Part shown: one piece after another, positions 7,050 through 15,090 of the stretch | Layout of the letters: each line of letters starts with the position of its first letter | Numbering within the stretch: position 1 is the first letter of the stretch | DNA from: Burkholderiales bacterium | Lineage (GTDB): Bacteria > Pseudomonadota > Gammaproteobacteria > Burkholderiales > JAEUMW01 | NCBI GenBank assembly: GCA_016791285.1 | Contig: JAEUMX010000051.1 | Span: 1 to 18,420, forward strand | Direction: 5' to 3' | DNA length: 18,420 nt | Notes under the pieces: generated by a model | The model's input: only the letters and a program-made list of their open reading frames with translations | What the model was told of the DNA's origin: nothing | The model's database searches: none | Position numbers and translations under genes: made by a program

Positions 7050-7882
7050 CGGTCCTCGGTCTTCGTCTTGTGGAAGGGGCACACCCATGCGTCGGGTACG
7101 GCGCGCCCCGAGTATTGCCGGGCCTCCGAGCTCTCGCCGAAGTCCTTCAGCACCGGATTGATCGAGCCCTGGTACGCCATGTCGCGCGCGCGGATGATGC
7201 GCTTCATCGTTTCGAACTTGCCGCGGGCACGGAGGTGGTCGAACTGCTCGTGGAGATTGAACACCAGACTCGGATGCCCGACCGTGCGCGCCAGGCGCGA
7301 GGCGACAGGATGCAGACCCACGACGAAGAATCCGCGTCCGCCGATGCTGAACGAGAACTCCGGATGAGCCGGATCCGAGCTCACGCGCGCATCCCAGGAG
7401 AAGTGCATGCCGTCGAGTTCGTGCATGCACTGCAGCTGCCGCCAGAGCAGTTCCTCGAAGTGCAGCTCGGACTCGATGGCTGGGCTGCGGAACATGGCAA
7501 TGAAGCTCACGAACCGATCCCCGATGTCCCGAAACTCGTGGCTGAATTCGTAGAGATCGTAGCAGACCCCGGACACGGCGGCGGAGGTGGCGAGCTCTGG
7601 GTAGAGGCCGAAGCGATAGGTTCTGCGATTGAACGCCGACTTGGCACCCACGCACGGAAACCCCTCGCCCATCACCCGCGCCCGCAAGTTCTCGTGCGCC
7701 GCAGCCAGGTCGGCCTCGGCAGTCCGCCCCGGGGACAACGGGTGAACAACCGCGCTGTCGACGAAGGTCGCGTAGCCGGATGCCTCACGTGCCAGGGGAT
7801 CGTTCGCCAGCGGATTCCAGGGCCGCGAGGGGGTGCTGGCGGCCGCTGCCGCTGTCAGTTTGTCTAAGACCACGATTTCCAT
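7046..7882 (-). CDS. YqcI/YcgG family protein (GntA-like haem N-hydroxylase candidate)
   Basis: 278 residues, matching the YqcI/YcgG family (PF08892). Diagnostic segments: GFPCVGAKSAFNRRTYRFG (74-92), the central helix WRQLQCMHELDGMH (147-160), SSDPAHPEFSFSIGG (168-182), FFVVGLHPVASRLAR (185-199), SLVFNLHEQFDHLR (205-218) and a C-terminal VCPFHKT (267-273). The family includes GntA, the haem-dependent N-hydroxylase of guanitoxin biosynthesis; most members are uncharacterised. Conserved His191 and the other His residues are possible haem ligands, but I cannot assign one. By analogy the protein may hydroxylate a guanidine or amine nitrogen of an amino acid. It is the first gene of the minus-strand cluster and is ATGA-coupled to the DUF1989 gene. 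No Shine-Dalgarno precedes ATG 7882; a TAGAAT box only 9 bases upstream suggests a near-leaderless mRNA. Confidence 0.85.
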   Translation of the reverse strand: MEIVVLDKLTAAAAASTPSRPWNPLANDPLAREASGYATFVDSAVVHPLSPGRTAEADLAAAHENLRARVMGEGFPCVGAKSAFNRRTYRFGLYPELATSAAVSGVCYDLYEFSHEFRDIGDRFVSFIAMFRSPAIESELHFEELLWRQLQCMHELDGMHFSWDARVSSDPAHPEFSFSIGGRGFFVVGLHPVASRLARTVGHPSLVFNLHEQFDHLRARGKFETMKRIIRARDMAYQGSINPVLKDFGESSEARQYSGRAVPDAWVCPFHKTKTEDR

Positions 7883-7891
7883 GGGGGTTGC

Positions 7892-7897
7892 ATTCTA
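7892..7897 (-). promoter_or_regulatory. Candidate -10 box for the YqcI/YcgG-ligase-GT cluster
   Basis: TAGAAT on the minus strand matches five of six consensus bases and ends 9 bases before ATG 7882. A transcript from it would be leaderless or nearly so, which agrees with the absence of a Shine-Dalgarno. No good -35 is seen 16-18 bp further upstream. Confidence 0.25.
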
Positions 7898-8150
7898 CTC
7901 AGTGACGCGGGGAGCGGGCAGGGTTTCGACGCATGGCGGAGCCGCCGGGAGTCCGGCTCGCCTGGCGTTTCCGGCCGCGCCTTCGGGGCCATGCCTCACC
8001 CCGGCCGTGCGGATTGCCGGCAGCATTCTGGCGATATCCTTACTACAATGGAAATCTAACGATTCGGGAGATTTTGCCACGCAGTCTGGGCACGGCGGCG
8101 GACATCCGATGGCCGCCGACCGTGCGTTCACGTAGTGCAGTGCAGCAAGA

Positions 8151-8156
8151 AGGAGG
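8151..8156 (+). promoter_or_regulatory. Strong ribosome-binding site that sets the pseudogene start
   Basis: AGGAGG lies 4 bases before ATG 8161 and 7 bases before ATG 8164. It decides the start of the haem-binding pseudogene and argues against an upstream start in the same open frame near 7933. Confidence 0.75.
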
Positions 8157-8160
8157 AACG

Positions 8161-8819
8161 ATGATGGACGAGAACAGGATTGCGTCGACTGACGTGGGCT
8201 CGGGGGGGGGGGTGATCAGGAAATGCTTCTTGGCCGGCGCCGCTACAGGTCTGTTCTTCACCGGCGTGCCCGTGCAGGCTACCGGGGATTGCCCGGTTAA
8301 CTATGCAGGCCTCAAGACAGCGGTCCAAGCCGCCGCCGCCGACTCGTCAGGCGCCGGCAAATCGCAGCTGCCAAGGCCTTTACCGCCAACGGCTTGAGCC
8401 TGGATTCGAAACCCCTCTCCACTGCCCAGTTGTACCGATGGGTGCAGCCGAGCAATCCGGACATCGGCAACCCCCTCTTTGGTCTCGATGGCGGCAACGT
8501 CCTCAACTCCGTCTTCGCCTATCACGGCAATTATTCGGATTTCGGGACGGCCTGGGATCCGATGGTCGGAAAAAGAATCGGCGGCACGATCTCCTTTGGC
8601 GGCGGTCTCGGTCTCTACGCGGGCACGAAGCCCATCGGCGGCATCGGCCTTTCCGGTGACACGGCCTGCGCGGATCATTCCGTCGCCTGGCGTATTCGCC
8701 ACGCTCTCAACATGAAGCCGACGGCTGGAGACGACAGGCTGCCGTTCGCGACCAACCTCAACAACACGAACGGACATCCGCATTGCCCGAACGATGCGAA
8801 CACCCAGGGCGCGGTGTGA
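8161..8819 (+). pseudogene. Broken exported GlcG/HbpS-type haem-binding protein
   Basis: Two frames together resemble one exported GlcG/HbpS (PF03928, DUF336) protein. The first (8161-8397) gives a signal peptide (IRKCFLAGAATGLFFTGVP then VQA) and the mature start CPVNYAGLKTAVQAAAADSSGAG. The family reading then resumes in another frame from about 8355 (RQIAAAKAFTANGLSLD) and runs to TGA 8819 with typical LFGL, DPMVGKRIGG, FGGGLGLY, GDTACADHSVAWRIRHAL and GHPHC motifs. The segment expected between the two parts (the central strands, about 30-35 residues in relatives I recall) is missing, so a deletion of roughly 100 bp that is not a multiple of three best explains the break. An 11-G run (8202-8212) lies in the 5' part. 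An alternative TTG start at 8394 overlaps the first stop but would make an unexported fragment. An assembly error is possible. Confidence 0.7.
8202..8212 (+). repeat. Homopolymeric tract of 11 G
   Basis: Eleven consecutive G within codons about 14-18 of the haem-binding pseudogene, just before the signal peptide. As read it keeps the signal peptide in frame with ATG 8161. Tracts of this length are prone to slipped-strand change and to sequencing error. Confidence 0.9.
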
Positions 8820-8842
8820 GAGTTCCCTGAGCGTTTGCAGGG

Positions 8843-8866
8843 GGTGCCCCACAGGTGTGGGGCACC
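8843..8866. terminator. Hairpin, probable bidirectional terminator
   Basis: GGTGCCCCACA (8843-8853) and TGTGGGGCACC (8856-8866) are perfect 11-bp complementary arms with a 2-base centre. The hairpin sits between the 3' ends of the convergent haem-binding pseudogene (ends 8819) and MFS gene (ends 8936). Only a weak T-rich run (GTTCTT, 8871-8876) follows on the plus strand, so termination efficiency is uncertain. Confidence 0.7.
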
Positions 8867-8935
8867 TCCCGTTCTTACCGATCCGAGGATTGCCGGCCTG
8901 ACCCTCGATGGCCGCCGCGCGAGCTGCGGCAGGCG

Positions 8936-10237
8936 CTACCGGTCGACCAGTTTCGACGGCACCATGAGCACCAGGATCGCACCGAGCACCAGTATCACCG
9001 TCAGGATGTACAAACCCATGTTCGTGCTCTGGGTCAGACTCTTCACCCAGCCGATCAGGAAGGGGCTGGCGAAACCGGCGAGGTTGCCGACGGAATTGAC
9101 CGCGGCGATACCGGCGGCGGCCGACGTGCCGGCGAGAAAGGCGGTCGGCAGCGACCAGAACAGCGGTGCGCAGGTGATGATCCCCCCGGCGGCGAAGCAC
9201 AACGCGATGATCGCGAGCGTCGTGTTCTGAGCCGCCAGGGCACTCGCCGTCAGGCCGGCGGCGCCGATGAGGCAGGGGATGATCAGGTGCCAGCGGCGTT
9301 CCCTCCTGCGATCGGCGCTCGCCCCGACGAGCAGCATCGCTGCCACGGCGACGAGATAGGGGATGGCAGTGAGCAGCCCGATGTTGAACACGCCCTGCAC
9401 GCCGGCGTCCTTGATCAAGGTCGGCAACCAGAACGTGATGCCATATTGCCCCATGACGAATGCGAAATAGATCGCCGACATGTGCCACACGCGCTTGTCG
9501 GCGAACATTGCCCACAGCGAGGGATGCTGGACCTTCTCCTTCTCCTCTTCGGCGATGTGATGCTCGAGGATCGATTTCTGCTCGGCAGTTAGCCACTTGG
9601 CCTTGTGAATGCCATCATCGAGGTAGAACAAAAGGAAAATCCCGACCAGCACCGCCGGCACGGCCTCGATCACGAACATCCACTGCCAGCCGTTCCAGCC
9701 GTGCACGCCGCTGAAGTGCTCCATGATCCAGCCGGATAGCGGGCCCCCGAAGATGCCGGAGACCGGAATGGCGGTCATGAAGAGCGCGATCTTGCGTGCG
9801 CGGCGGTAAGACGGATACCAGAATGTGAGGTACAGGATGATCCCCGGGTAGAACCCTGCTTCCGCCGCCCCCAACAGGAAGCGCAGGGCGTAGAACCAGA
9901 ATTCCGTGGTCACGAACGCGAACATGCCGGAGATGAGTCCCCACGTGATCATGATGCGCGCGATCCAGATTTTCGCTCCCACCTTCTGCATGATCAGGTT
10001 GCTCGGCACCTCGAAGAAGAAATACCCAATGAAAAACAAACCGGCGCCGAGGCCATACACCGCCTCGCTGAATTTCAGGTCACTTAGCATCTGCAGCTTG
10101 GCGAAGCCGACATTGACGCGGTCGAGGTACGCAATGACGTAACAGAGCATGAGGATCGGCATGATCCGGAAGCTCACCTTGCGGTATGCGGCTTCCTCGA
10201 TATCCGATGTTCCGTGTTGCGTGACCGCGGGTGCCAT
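8936..10237 (-). CDS. MFS permease, anion:cation symporter type (probable threonate/erythronate importer)
   Basis: 433 residues with about 12 hydrophobic segments. The ACS-family signature AYLDRVNVGFAK lies in the first helix region (about 36-47), followed by GYFFFEVPSNLIM (about 71-83) and EAGFYPGIILYLTFWYP (about 125-141), with a charged central loop (HHIAEEEKEKVQHPS, about 228-242). This family, which includes phthalate, tartrate and hexuronate permeases, imports organic anions with protons. It is the last gene of the tetronate operon, 39 bp after denD, so L-threonate and/or D-erythronate are the likely substrates; this is inferred from context. ATG 10237 has a GGAGAAG site. A 12-bp palindrome TTCTCCGGAGAA (10245-10256) covers that site and could affect translation. 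Confidence 0.9.
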   Translation of the reverse strand: MAPAVTQHGTSDIEEAAYRKVSFRIMPILMLCYVIAYLDRVNVGFAKLQMLSDLKFSEAVYGLGAGLFFIGYFFFEVPSNLIMQKVGAKIWIARIMITWGLISGMFAFVTTEFWFYALRFLLGAAEAGFYPGIILYLTFWYPSYRRARKIALFMTAIPVSGIFGGPLSGWIMEHFSGVHGWNGWQWMFVIEAVPAVLVGIFLLFYLDDGIHKAKWLTAEQKSILEHHIAEEEKEKVQHPSLWAMFADKRVWHMSAIYFAFVMGQYGITFWLPTLIKDAGVQGVFNIGLLTAIPYLVAVAAMLLVGASADRRRERRWHLIIPCLIGAAGLTASALAAQNTTLAIIALCFAAGGIITCAPLFWSLPTAFLAGTSAAAGIAAVNSVGNLAGFASPFLIGWVKSLTQSTNMGLYILTVILVLGAILVLMVPSKLVDR

Positions 10238-10276
10238 GTTTTTCTTCTCCGGAGAATGCCTGCGCTGGCTGGCTCG

Positions 10277-11257
10277 TTACGCGATGGTGAGGCCTTCGTC
10301 TTCAATGAAGGCGCGGACGATGTCGGTAAAGTCCGTGTCGGCGACGAACCCCAGGCTCTTCGCGTGATCGGCGCTGAAATTCCCCGGCCAGCTGTTCACG
10401 ATCTGCTCGACCTTGGGGTCCCGCTGCATGCGGATGCGGCCGGTAACGCCGGTGCCGGCCACCCGCTCGAGCGCGGCGATCATGTCGGAGACCCGGATCG
10501 ACAAGCCCGGCAGGTTGATGACGCGGCGCTTGCCGATCCGCTCCGGCGGCAGGTCGTGCGCGTGCAGGAGGTTCATCACTACCTTGCGGGGGGACATCAG
10601 CCACAGGGTCGTGTCCGGCGCGACCGGACAGATCGCTTCCTCTCCGTGCAGGGGCTCGCGGATGATGCCGCTCGCGAAGCTGGAGGCGGCGAGGTTCGGC
10701 TTGCCCGGACGCACGACGATGGTGGGCAGGCGCACGCTGCGCCCGTCGACGAAGCCCTTGCGCGCGTAATCGCTGACCAGCAGGTCCGCCATCGCCTTCT
10801 GCGTGCCGTAGGAACTCTGCGGGGCCCAGACCTGGTGGTCGGGCACGATGGCGGGCAATTCACCGCCGAACACCGCGACCGAGCTGGTCATGACCAGGCG
10901 CGGCCCGCTGCCGAGATGACGCAGGCGTTCCAGCAACAGGCGCGTGGCGTCGAAGTTCACGCGCATGCCGAGATCGAAGTCGGCTTCGGCTTGTCCCGAA
11001 ACGACGGCTGCAAGGTGAAAGATGGACGTCACGTCGCCATCGATCACGTCGTGCAGCAGGCCGGCATCGCTAATGTCCCCGGCCACGCTGCGGATGCGGG
11101 GATCGGAGAAGCCTTCCGCCTCTACCATGTCCACCAGCACGATCTGATCGAAGGGCTCGGCACCGCGCGAGCCCTCCAGGGTGCCGCGGTCGAGCAGCGC
11201 TGCTGCAACGCGTTTGCCGAGAAAACCGGCGCCGCCGGTGATGACGACTTTCTTCAT
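10277..11257 (-). CDS. denD: D-erythronate 2-dehydrogenase
   Basis: 326 residues from ATG 11257, which has a GGAGA site 8 bases upstream; an in-frame start at 11341 would run into otnI. An extended SDR/NAD-dependent epimerase-like enzyme: GGAGFLG (8-14) binds NAD, D43 follows the second strand, and the active site is Ser125/Ser126, Tyr150 and Lys154 (YGTQK). DenD oxidises D-erythronate to 2-dehydro-D-erythronate with NAD+, feeding the same isomerase as LtnD. Assignment rests on fold plus the otnI/otnC/otnK/ltnD neighbours, a combination known from Cupriavidus/Ralstonia-type operons. It lies 20 bp after otnI and 39 bp before the permease gene. A sugar-nucleotide epimerase role is unlikely in this context. 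Confidence 0.9.
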   Translation of the reverse strand: MKKVVITGGAGFLGKRVAAALLDRGTLEGSRGAEPFDQIVLVDMVEAEGFSDPRIRSVAGDISDAGLLHDVIDGDVTSIFHLAAVVSGQAEADFDLGMRVNFDATRLLLERLRHLGSGPRLVMTSSVAVFGGELPAIVPDHQVWAPQSSYGTQKAMADLLVSDYARKGFVDGRSVRLPTIVVRPGKPNLAASSFASGIIREPLHGEEAICPVAPDTTLWLMSPRKVVMNLLHAHDLPPERIGKRRVINLPGLSIRVSDMIAALERVAGTGVTGRIRMQRDPKVEQIVNSWPGNFSADHAKSLGFVADTDFTDIVRAFIEDEGLTIA

Positions 11258-11277
11258 GTCTGTTTCTCCGTATCGAG

Positions 11278-12054
11278 CTAGACGAGCGTCTTCAGCCAAC
11301 CCAGGCCCTCCGCGCTGCCTGCGCGCGGGCGATACTCGCACCCGATCCAGCCGCCGTAGCCGAGCGCGTCGACCAGCCGGAACAGGTACCGATAGTTCAC
11401 CTCGCCGTCGTCGGGCTCGTTGCGTTCCGGTACGCTCGCGACCTGGATATGCCCGACGTGATCGAAGTGCTTGCGAAACCTCATCGCGATGTCGCCTTCG
11501 ACGATCTGCACGTGATAGAAGTCCATCTGCACCTTGAGATTGGGCGCTCCCACCTCCTCGCGCACCGCGTGCGCATCGGCCTGTGTATTGAGGAAATAGC
11601 CCGGAATATCGCGTGTGTTGATCGGCTCGATGAGCAGCATCCGATCGTGCTTGGCGAGTTCGCGCGCGGCATAGCGAAGATTCTCGACATAGGTGCGCCG
11701 GTGCGCGGCGCGATCGGCTTCATCCTTCAGCAATCCGCACATTGCGTGCAGCCGTGGCGTGCCGAGCGCCTGCGCGTACTCGAGCGCGCGCGCAACGCTC
11801 GCCCGAAACTCCTCTTCACGTCCGGGGAGCGAGGCGATCCCGCGCTCGCCGGCGGCCCAGTCGCCGGGTGGCATGTTGAAGAGCACGCTTTCCAGGCCGT
11901 TCTCGGTCAGCCACCCGGCCACTTCGCCGGGCGTGTGTTCGTAGGGAAACAGGAACTCGACGGCCTTGAAGCCCGCTGCTGCCGCGGCGGCGAAGCGCTG
12001 CGGAAAGGGAACTTCGTTGAACATCATGGTGAGGTTGGCGGCGAATTTCGGCAT
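11278..12054 (-). CDS. otnI: 2-oxo-tetronate isomerase
   Basis: 258 residues, the same length as E. coli Hyi-type isomerases. TIM-barrel (AP endonuclease 2-like, PF01261) protein beginning [17 protein letters not shown]. The metal/active-site set of the Hyi family appears at E143 ([16 protein letters not shown]), D178 (QMDFYH), Q204 (HIQVASVP) and E240 (GCEYRP). OtnI converts 2-oxo-tetronate to 3-oxo-tetronate, removing the C3 stereocentre so that threonate and erythronate routes merge. Start ATG 12054 has an AGAGAG-type site and lies 14 bp after otnC; an in-frame upstream extension to 12597 only shadows otnC. Hydroxypyruvate isomerase is the family alternative, but the operon argues for OtnI. 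Confidence 0.92.
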   Translation of the reverse strand: MPKFAANLTMMFNEVPFPQRFAAAAAAGFKAVEFLFPYEHTPGEVAGWLTENGLESVLFNMPPGDWAAGERGIASLPGREEEFRASVARALEYAQALGTPRLHAMCGLLKDEADRAAHRRTYVENLRYAARELAKHDRMLLIEPINTRDIPGYFLNTQADAHAVREEVGAPNLKVQMDFYHVQIVEGDIAMRFRKHFDHVGHIQVASVPERNEPDDGEVNYRYLFRLVDALGYGGWIGCEYRPRAGSAEGLGWLKTLV

Positions 12055-12068
12055 GGCGTTTCTCTCTT

Positions 12069-12731
12069 TCAGAAATCGAGATGGAAGACCGACTTGAGCT
12101 CGTCGATCTGGGCTTCGTCCAACGGGCGGACCGGCGCGCCGCGCAGGAGCAGAAACAGCTTGGCGGTCTCCTCCAGTTCCTCGGTGGCGTAGACCGCGGC
12201 TTCGAGCGTCGACCCGGAGACCACCGGTCCGTGGTTGGCCAGCAGCACCGCGCTGTTCTTGCCGGCGAGACCGCGGATGGCGTCGCCGAGGGCCGCGTCG
12301 CCGGGTCGGTAGTACGGTATGAGCGGCAGGCGGCCGATCTTCATTACGTAATAGGCGGTGAGCGGCGGCATGCAGTCGGCGTGGTCGAGCCCGTCCATGC
12401 AGGACACCGCGGTGGAGTGCGTCGAGTGCAGGTGAACGATGGCACCCGCGCCGGCGCGCTCTTCGTACATGGCGCGGTGCAGGAAAGCCTCCTTCGACGG
12501 TGGATCGCCGCTCATCGAACGGCCGTTCCAGTCGAGCTTGGCGAGGCGAGCGGGATCGAGCGCGCCGAGGCAGGCGTTGGTCGGGGTGAGCAGCCACCCG
12601 TCGTCGAGACGCACGCTGATATTCCCGCTGCTGCCTGCGGTGAGCCCCCGTTCGAAGATGGAGCGGCCAAACGCGACGATCTGCTCCCGCAGGCGCATCT
12701 CGTCCGCGGCCCGACCGGCCATCGCCGTCAT
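12069..12731 (-). CDS. otnC: 3-oxo-tetronate 4-phosphate decarboxylase (class II aldolase family)
   Basis: 220 residues, class II aldolase/adducin fold (PF00596). Visible: [11 protein letters not shown] (31-41) that binds phosphate in the family, GDPPSKE with E81 at the catalytic Glu position, HLHSTH with metal ligands H100 and H102, and LLANHGPV with H167. OtnC decarboxylates 3-oxo-tetronate 4-phosphate to dihydroxyacetone phosphate and CO2, the last step before glycolysis. Its ATG (12731) overlaps the TGA of otnK (ATGA), so kinase and decarboxylase are translationally coupled, sensible for passing on a labile beta-keto acid phosphate. L-fuculose-phosphate aldolase is the sequence-level alternative; the coupled kinase makes OtnC far more likely. 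Confidence 0.92.
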   Translation of the reverse strand: MTAMAGRAADEMRLREQIVAFGRSIFERGLTAGSSGNISVRLDDGWLLTPTNACLGALDPARLAKLDWNGRSMSGDPPSKEAFLHRAMYEERAGAGAIVHLHSTHSTAVSCMDGLDHADCMPPLTAYYVMKIGRLPLIPYYRPGDAALGDAIRGLAGKNSAVLLANHGPVVSGSTLEAAVYATEELEETAKLFLLLRGAPVRPLDEAQIDELKSVFHLDF

Positions 12732-14005
12732 GACAGCCGCGCCCAGGCCTTCAGAAAGAAGTCACCGGTGCCGAAGTTGCCCGACTTGAGCGCAAGCGCC
12801 AGCGGAGCCCCGTCGCGGTCCGCTTGCAGCGCTGCCGTCCAGGGAACGCCGGGATCGATCTCGGGCCCGATCAGCAGGCCGTGCACGCCGAGCGCCTTGA
12901 CCACCGCACCGGACGTTTCCCCGCCGGCCACTATCATTTGTCCGACACCGAGCTTCACCAGGCCGCGAGCGATGCCGGCGAGCGCATCCTCGACCATGCT
13001 GCCCGCGCGCTCGACGCCGATCTGCGCCTGGATTTCCTTGACCGTTTCGGGCGCGGCGGTGGCGTATATCAGGACCGGCTCGCGCGGCAGGTGTGGCACC
13101 GCCCAATCGAGGGCCTCGGTGACGAGGTCGGCTCCCTGCGCGAGACGCAACGGGTCGACGTTGAAGGCGGGATGAACCGCCCGCATCGCGGCGACCTGGC
13201 CTTGCGTCGCGATCGAGCAACTGCCGGATATCACTGCGCGCAGACCACCAGTAGCCGGCAGCGCATCGGCCGCGGTCTCGCGATGGAGCAGGCCGCGGCG
13301 GCGGAAATTCGCGGGCAGACCCAACGCGATGCCCGACCCGGCGGTGACGAGCGGCAGGTCGGCGCAAGCGGCGCCGATCGCTTCCAGGTCCGCGTCGGAC
13401 AGGGCGTCGACGACGGCAAAGCCGCAGCCCTCGCGTTGCAATTGGGCGAAACGATCGCCAACTGCTGCCGAGCCGCGCGCCACGGTCGCGGCATCGACCA
13501 GGCCGACCTTGCGGTGCACCTGCTGCTGCAGCACCCGCACCAGGTTGGCGTCGGTCATCGGCGTCAGCGGATGGTTACGCATGCCCGAATCGGACAGCAG
13601 CACGTCGCCGACGAACAGATGACCCTTGTAGATGGTGCGGGCGTTGGCAGGAAACGCCGGGCAGGCAATGGTGAAGTCGGTGCCCAGGGCTTCCATCAGC
13701 GCCTCGGCGACCGGCCCGATGTTCCCTTTGGGCGTGGAATCGAAAGTGGAACAGTATTTGAAGTAGAACTGACGGCAGCCCGCTGCCTGCAGCCAGCGCA
13801 ACGCGGCGACCGATTCGGCGATGGCCTCCGTGACCGGATTGGTACGGGACTTGAGCGCGATGACGACCGCATCCACATCGTGCGGCACCGGGTTCGCGGG
13901 CACCCCGATCATCTGCACCGTACGCATGCCGGCCTTCACGAGCATGCCGGCGAGATCGGTGCCCCCCGTGAAGTCGTCGGCGATACACCCCAGCAATACA
14001 CCCAT
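12728..14005 (-). CDS. otnK: 3-oxo-tetronate 4-kinase (four-carbon acid sugar kinase)
   Basis: 425 residues, the usual length for the DUF1537 kinase family (PF07005 N-terminal sugar-binding domain, PF17042 C-terminal nucleotide-binding domain). The N-terminal [10 protein letters not shown] (8-17) is the family substrate-binding signature. The C-terminal domain has [10 protein letters not shown] (about residue 360) and [14 protein letters not shown] near residues 404-417, the nucleotide-binding elements. It phosphorylates 3-oxo-tetronate at O4 with ATP. Start ATG 14005 is preceded by a GAGGAGGG site and lies 12 bp after ltnD; it overlaps otnC by ATGA. The related D-threonate kinase DtnK works with PdxA2, which is absent here, so OtnK is preferred. 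Confidence 0.92.
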   Translation of the reverse strand: MGVLLGCIADDFTGGTDLAGMLVKAGMRTVQMIGVPANPVPHDVDAVVIALKSRTNPVTEAIAESVAALRWLQAAGCRQFYFKYCSTFDSTPKGNIGPVAEALMEALGTDFTIACPAFPANARTIYKGHLFVGDVLLSDSGMRNHPLTPMTDANLVRVLQQQVHRKVGLVDAATVARGSAAVGDRFAQLQREGCGFAVVDALSDADLEAIGAACADLPLVTAGSGIALGLPANFRRRGLLHRETAADALPATGGLRAVISGSCSIATQGQVAAMRAVHPAFNVDPLRLAQGADLVTEALDWAVPHLPREPVLIYATAAPETVKEIQAQIGVERAGSMVEDALAGIARGLVKLGVGQMIVAGGETSGAVVKALGVHGLLIGPEIDPGVPWTAALQADRDGAPLALALKSGNFGTGDFFLKAWARLS

Positions 14006-14017
14006 GCCTCGCCCTCC

Positions 14018-14920
14018 TCAAGTCGGCTTGTTGCCCGGCAACCGGATGCCGGGAAAAACTTTCACCACCGCCGAATCGTCCTCGCCACCGTGGCCGGCCG
14101 CCGAGGCATGCATGAACATCTGGTGCGCCGCGGCGGAGAGGGGGAGGGGAAATACCGACTTCTTCGCGTAATCGAGGACGATGCCGAGGTCCTTGACGAA
14201 GATGTTCACGGCCGACAAGGGCGTGTAGTCACCCGCGAGGATGTGCGGCACGCGGTTCTGGAACATCCAGGAGCTTCCGGCGCTGTTGGTGATGACCTCG
14301 TACAAGGCGTCCGGATCACACCCCGCGCGCAGTCCCAGAGCCATGGCTTCGGCGGCGGCGGCGATGTGCACCCCGGCAAGGAGCTGGTTGATCATCTTCA
14401 CCTTGGAGCCCTGTCCCGGCTCGTCGCCGAGGCGATAGAGCTTGCCGCAGATCGCCTTGAACAGCTCTTCGCAGCGGGCGAACGCAGACGGGTCGCCGGA
14501 TGCCATGACCGACATCTCCCCCTGCGCGGCCTTGGCGGCGCCGCCCGACACGGGGGCGTCGATCAGCAGCAACCCGGCTGCCTGCAGGCGCGCGCCCAGC
14601 GCTTCGGCGAACTCGGGCGAGACCGTTGCGCTGGCGATGACGATGGATCCTGGCTGCATGCGGGCGACCGCGCCCTGCTCACCGAACAGCACGGCCTCGG
14701 TCTGCTGCGCGTTCACCACGAGGACGACCAGAGCCTCCACGGCAGCGCCGAGCGCCGCCGGCGAGGCGGCCGGCCGCGCGCCCGCATCCACCATCTTCTG
14801 CACGGCTTCGGCCCGCACATCGCACACATGAACCTCGAAACCGGCTCGGACCAGCGATTGGGCGACACCCATGCCCATGGCGCCGAGGCCGATCACGCCA
14901 ACACGGCGAATTTGCGTCAT
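14018..14920 (-). CDS. ltnD: L-threonate 2-dehydrogenase
   Basis: 300 residues, 3-hydroxyisobutyrate dehydrogenase superfamily. N-terminal Rossmann fold with GLGAMGMGVA (11-20), family motif DAPVSGG (121-127) that binds substrate, and the catalytic lysine K175 in KVKMINQ (173-179), with a C-terminal helical domain (KDLGIVLDYAK). LtnD oxidises L-threonate to 2-oxo-tetronate with NAD+. It is the first gene of the operon. ATG 14920 was chosen over an in-frame GTG at 14938 because GGAGGAG (14930-14936) stands 9 bases before it. Other beta-hydroxyacid dehydrogenases (tartronate semialdehyde reductase, GlxR-type) share the fold; the otnK/otnC/otnI/denD context decides the name. Confidence 0.92.
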   Translation of the reverse strand: MTQIRRVGVIGLGAMGMGVAQSLVRAGFEVHVCDVRAEAVQKMVDAGARPAASPAALGAAVEALVVLVVNAQQTEAVLFGEQGAVARMQPGSIVIASATVSPEFAEALGARLQAAGLLLIDAPVSGGAAKAAQGEMSVMASGDPSAFARCEELFKAICGKLYRLGDEPGQGSKVKMINQLLAGVHIAAAAEAMALGLRAGCDPDALYEVITNSAGSSWMFQNRVPHILAGDYTPLSAVNIFVKDLGIVLDYAKKSVFPLPLSAAAHQMFMHASAAGHGGEDDSAVVKVFPGIRLPGNKPT

Positions 14921-15090
14921 ATGGTTCCACTCCTCCACGGGGTACGGCGCGGCCGGAAATCAGGCGCGCCGCGGGTTAGACGGGGGCGCGACCGCGCCGG
15001 CCGAACGCAAGTCCGGAACGCGTGCGCGAAGGCGGTAGGATCACGGGTGAGGCGGTCGCCTCGGAGAGTCGGGCTGGAACGATCGAGCAC

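Larger units (their letters stand above)
7883..8160. other. Divergent intergenic region
   Basis: 278 bp between the minus-strand YqcI/YcgG gene and the plus-strand haem-binding pseudogene. It should carry promoters for both. I see a TAGAAT box (rc of 7892-7897) for the minus direction. In the plus direction there is TACAAT at 8044-8049, but the best upstream hexamer (TTGCCG, 8014-8019) is 24 bp away, too far for a standard sigma70 pair. No convincing coding frame: possible readings are compositional shadows. Confidence 0.5.

Noticed and set aside
8014..8049. TTGCCG and TACAAT as a plus-strand promoter
   Set aside because: The spacing of 24 bp is too long for a sigma70 promoter, and no better -35 is present at 16-18 bp.
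7933..8160. Upstream N-terminal extension of the haem-binding pseudogene
   Set aside because: The strong AGGAGG and the signal peptide place the start at 8161/8164; the extension is Arg/Pro-rich and has no ribosome-binding site.
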